From: Bacteroidales bacterium
Lineage (GTDB): Bacteria; Bacteroidota; Bacteroidia; Bacteroidales; JAEINX01
Direction of reading: 5' to 3'
Length of the DNA: 48,876 nt
NCBI GenBank assembly: GCA_016342645.1
Contig: JAEINX010000016.1
Location: forward strand, 1 to 48,876
Part shown: positions 45,983 through 48,876 of the stretch, in pieces
How the letters are laid out: every line of letters begins with the position of its first letter
How positions within the stretch are numbered: position 1 is the stretch's first letter
Translations under genes and position numbers: made by a program
Notes under the pieces: generated by a model
Told to the model about the DNA's origin: nothing
The model's input: only the letters and a program-made list of their open reading frames with translations
Databases searched by the model: none

Positions 45983-48876
45983 ATGAAAAATCTTAACAAA
46001 TTGTTTTTAGTTCTTCTGACAGTATTATTTACGTCAGGAGTTATGTTTGCACAAACCCTTCCTTATGTAGATGATTTTGAATCATATACCACAGGCGGGT
46101 ACATAGCAGAACAAAATCCTGATTGGTGGGCAACATGGAGCGGAACACCTGGAGGTGGCGAAGATGGTATGATTAGCGAAGATGTTGCAATGACTGGCTC
46201 AAAATCAGTTCTCGTTGATGATGCCGTTAGTGCAACAGACTTACTTTGGAAACTCGGCGATAAAGTTTCAGGTGCATTTGATGTAAATTTCTATATGTAT
46301 ATTCCTGATGGTTATTGTGGTTATTATAATTTCCAACACATGGAATCTCCGGGAGTTGAATGGGCTATTGAAATGTATTTCCATACTGATGGAACCTGTA
46401 AATTTTTAATCGCTGGTGAAACACTTGAAGATTATACTTATGCGCATGATACATGGATTTATTTTGAACACATGATTAATCTTGATGATGATATTGCACA
46501 AATCTCAATTGATGGGGAATTCTACAAAGAATGGCAATGGAGTTTGCAAGCTCAGGGAGCTGCCGGTGCTAACCAATTAGGTGGTATTGACTTTTTTGCA
46601 GGTGCTGATGCCGCTAATCCAGGAGATGTACCAAAATATTATATTGATGATGTAGATTATTCTGTAGCAGTTACTGCTCTTTACGAAGATGATTTTGAGG
46701 CATATACCACAGGTGGTTACATTGCTGAACAAAATCCTGAATGGTGGTCAACATGGAGCGGAACTGCCGGTGGTGGCGAAGATGGAATGATTAGCGAAGA
46801 TGTTGCAATGAGTGGTTCAAAATCAGTTCTTATTGATGATGCAGTTAGTGCAACTGATCTACTTTGGAAACTCGGTGATAAAGTTTCTGGAGAATATGAT
46901 GTAAACTTCTATATGTATGTTCCAGCCGGTTATTGCGCTTATTATAATTTCCAACATATGGAGTCTCCAGGAGTTGAATGGGCAAATGAAATGTATTTCC
47001 ATACTGATGGAACTTGTATGTTCAATATAGCAGGTGAAGTACTTGAAGATTATACCTATTTACATGATACATGGATCCATTTTGAGCAGAAAATTGATCT
47101 CGACAATGACTTTGCACAACTATACATTGATGGAGAATTCTACAAAGAATGGCAATGGAGTTTACAAGCACAGGGTGCTGCCGGTGCTAATCAATTAGGT
47201 GCTATAGACTTTTTTGCAGGTGCTGACGCAGCTTTTCCATCCGATATACCAAAATATTATATCGATGATGTGATATATACCCAAACTGCAATTTCACAAG
47301 ACCCGATTATCACTTTAGAACCTTTTATGTTTGAACAAACATTAAATCAAGGACAAACTGCAACCCAAACACTAACAGTTGGTAATATTGGAGCTAATAA
47401 TCTTGATTATGAAATTGCTATAGTATATAACATTGATGGTGATCGTACACCGATTATACCAAGTGAAACTCCTTCAAATCATGTTCTTGATTTATCATGT
47501 TCGGCAATAGCTACAGGTAATTCACAAAGTCCTACTGCTACCGATGACGAAGTAACATTGAATTATGATGGTGATAATACTTCATCAATTGGTTGGACTA
47601 CTGCTCCTATCGATGCAGAAGTTGCTGCTATGTATCCGGCATCTATGACTGGTCCTTATGCAGGTATGCAATTGACTTCAGTTTTTATTTTCATTAACGA
47701 CCTTGGTGAAAACTTTAAACTTAAGGTATATGGTATGGGAACTGATATTGCCCCCGGTTCGCTTTTGGTTGAACAAGATTTCACTCCAGTAGCTGCAAGT
47801 TGGTACCTTATTGAACTTGATGAGCCTTTAACAATTAACGGTGGAGACCTTTGGGTTGGTTATTCATTTACACAACAGGCTTTAGACATGCATATTCCAG
47901 GTACTGATTCCGGTCCAAATGATCCAAACGGTGACTGGTTGAAAACAGGTGTAGGTTGGGGACATCTTTCTTCAAATCCTGATCTTCCTTACAACTGGAA
48001 TATCAGAGCAAACTTAATTGGTGAACCTATTACTCACTGGTTAACTGTTGATCCTACAACAGGAATGGTTGTTCCTGCAGAAACAGCAGACGTAAATGTA
48101 AATTTTGATGCTACCGGTGTTGAACCTGGTACTCATGTTGCTGACATTGTTGTTTTCAGTAATGATCCTGAAAACAGAATTGCATATATTCCCGTAACTT
48201 TAACTGTTGAAGGTGGTGCAACACAAACAATTGAAATCGCACCCGGATTCCAATTTGTTTCAAGTTTTATTAATCCTGAAATTCCGGTTATGACTGAAGT
48301 TGTTGCTGAAATCATGAATGACGATCTTGAATATGTAAGAAACTCGATAGGAGCCATGTTACGAAAAATTGGCCCAAATTGGGTTAATGGCATTGGTGAT
48401 TGGATAGGAACAGAAGGTTACCTTATTAAAACAACTGCAGATGGTGAATTTACAGTTGCCGGTGAGCAAATAGGTGTAAGTACTCCTATTCAACTTACTA
48501 CCGGTTTCCAATTTGTAAGCTATTTACCGGAAACAGAAATTGATGCTCTTGATGCTTTTGCATCTATTATTGGTGATGACCTACTTTATATTAGGAATTC
48601 AATAGGAGCTATGTTGCGTAAAATTGGACCTAACTGGGTTAATGGAATAGGAAACGGTGTTCCAACCGAAGGTTACCTGATTAAAATGGCGGCTGACGCT
48701 GAATTGGTTTACCCAAGTGCCGGTGCTCCGGCAAGTGTTGCTTCTGTTGAAAAGACAGGCCATTTCGTATTTGAAGGTGGAGACCCATCAGCAAATCTTT
48801 GGACAATATATATTGGTGGTGCTGACATATCTTATGACGCCGAAGCTCTCGATGCAGGTGATGAAATTGCCGTATT
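45983..48876 (+). CDS. Modular secreted protein, paralogue 2 (partial, runs off the window)
   Basis: An open frame from ATG 45983 with no stop to the window end, at least 964 residues. The signal peptide is nearly identical to that of paralogue 1. Two tandem LamG-like copies of 206 residues each follow (from 30 and from 236), then the B domain shared with paralogue 1 (about 441-745). Next come two copies of the KIGPNWVNGIG module (750-912, motifs near 795 and 880) and the start of the WTIYIGGADISYD module (from about 930). A T9SS sorting domain is expected beyond the window but not seen. Identity to paralogue 1 is high at DNA level, so duplication is recent. Confidence 0.85.
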   Translation, partial: MKNLNKLFLVLLTVLFTSGVMFAQTLPYVDDFESYTTGGYIAEQNPDWWATWSGTPGGGEDGMISEDVAMTGSKSVLVDDAVSATDLLWKLGDKVSGAFDVNFYMYIPDGYCGYYNFQHMESPGVEWAIEMYFHTDGTCKFLIAGETLEDYTYAHDTWIYFEHMINLDDDIAQISIDGEFYKEWQWSLQAQGAAGANQLGGIDFFAGADAANPGDVPKYYIDDVDYSVAVTALYEDDFEAYTTGGYIAEQNPEWWSTWSGTAGGGEDGMISEDVAMSGSKSVLIDDAVSATDLLWKLGDKVSGEYDVNFYMYVPAGYCAYYNFQHMESPGVEWANEMYFHTDGTCMFNIAGEVLEDYTYLHDTWIHFEQKIDLDNDFAQLYIDGEFYKEWQWSLQAQGAAGANQLGAIDFFAGADAAFPSDIPKYYIDDVIYTQTAISQDPIITLEPFMFEQTLNQGQTATQTLTVGNIGANNLDYEIAIVYNIDGDRTPIIPSETPSNHVLDLSCSAIATGNSQSPTATDDEVTLNYDGDNTSSIGWTTAPIDAEVAAMYPASMTGPYAGMQLTSVFIFINDLGENFKLKVYGMGTDIAPGSLLVEQDFTPVAASWYLIELDEPLTINGGDLWVGYSFTQQALDMHIPGTDSGPNDPNGDWLKTGVGWGHLSSNPDLPYNWNIRANLIGEPITHWLTVDPTTGMVVPAETADVNVNFDATGVEPGTHVADIVVFSNDPENRIAYIPVTLTVEGGATQTIEIAPGFQFVSSFINPEIPVMTEVVAEIMNDDLEYVRNSIGAMLRKIGPNWVNGIGDWIGTEGYLIKTTADGEFTVAGEQIGVSTPIQLTTGFQFVSYLPETEIDALDAFASIIGDDLLYIRNSIGAMLRKIGPNWVNGIGNGVPTEGYLIKMAADAELVYPSAGAPASVASVEKTGHFVFEGGDPSANLWTIYIGGADISYDAEALDAGDEIAV
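46070..47305 (+). repeat. In-frame tandem duplication, two 618-bp copies
   Basis: GATGATTTTGA(A/G) at 46070 recurs at 46688, exactly 618 bases or 206 codons later, with close match throughout. A third copy, present singly in paralogue 1, begins at 43290. The repeats are in frame and preserve the LamG-like fold boundaries. Confidence 0.85.

Overview
The window looks like a chromosomal segment of an AT-rich, probably anaerobic member of the Bacteroidota, most like a Bacteroidales/Marinilabiliales relative. Reasons: two large secreted proteins with the same signal peptide, one of which ends in a type IX secretion (T9SS) sorting domain; -7 boxes of the TAnnTTTG type before many genes; few Shine-Dalgarno sites; family-typical proteins (DUF3276/PUR, DUF5683, a 1095-residue SecA); and an oxygen-sensitive glycyl radical enzyme. 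No rRNA, tRNA or CRISPR array was seen.

Region 1 (1-1790) is accessory. It opens with the 3' end of a group II intron (domains V and VI), then a predicted PD-(D/E)XK nuclease, a small GC-richer stretch with hairpins, and a short non-coding element bounded by 20-bp perfect inverted repeats (MITE-like).

Region 2 (1790-8560) holds a MORN-repeat lipoprotein with a thioesterase behind it, and a glycyl-radical activase with a close match to trans-4-hydroxy-L-proline dehydratase (HypD). It also has a four-cysteine protein of unknown function and a secreted unknown behind a terminator-like leader.

Region 3 (8560-16975) contains aroC, a decayed toxin-antitoxin pair, an NTF2-like protein, an intact mazEF-type pair, a very large AsmA-like protein, pyruvate kinase and a DUF3124 lipoprotein. 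It closes with a second GC-rich structured stretch that abuts an IS end related to the one at 1.3 kb.

Region 4 (16976-31183) is mostly housekeeping: ruvB-queG (stop and start overlap), ygeW, cca, a pRiA4b ORF-3-like gene, miaA, a nitronate monooxygenase-type flavoprotein, gap and an M20 dipeptidase. Among them are an AAA/DUF4143 ATPase preceded by 33-bp tandem repeats, and a secreted endonuclease/exonuclease/phosphatase protein with C-terminal repeat modules.

Region 5 (31285-42408) is cell envelope and chromosome maintenance: a barrel protein with duplicated C-terminal repeats, kdsC, secA, DUF5683, parB, parA, a DUF3276 gene and a TIGR01212 radical SAM gene.

Region 6 (42543-end) is a pair of paralogous, modular secreted proteins. 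The second runs off the window end and carries an internal 206-residue tandem duplication. Modules from these proteins recur in the nuclease-like protein at 26.4-28.3 kb, which is the clearest sign of domain shuffling in the window.
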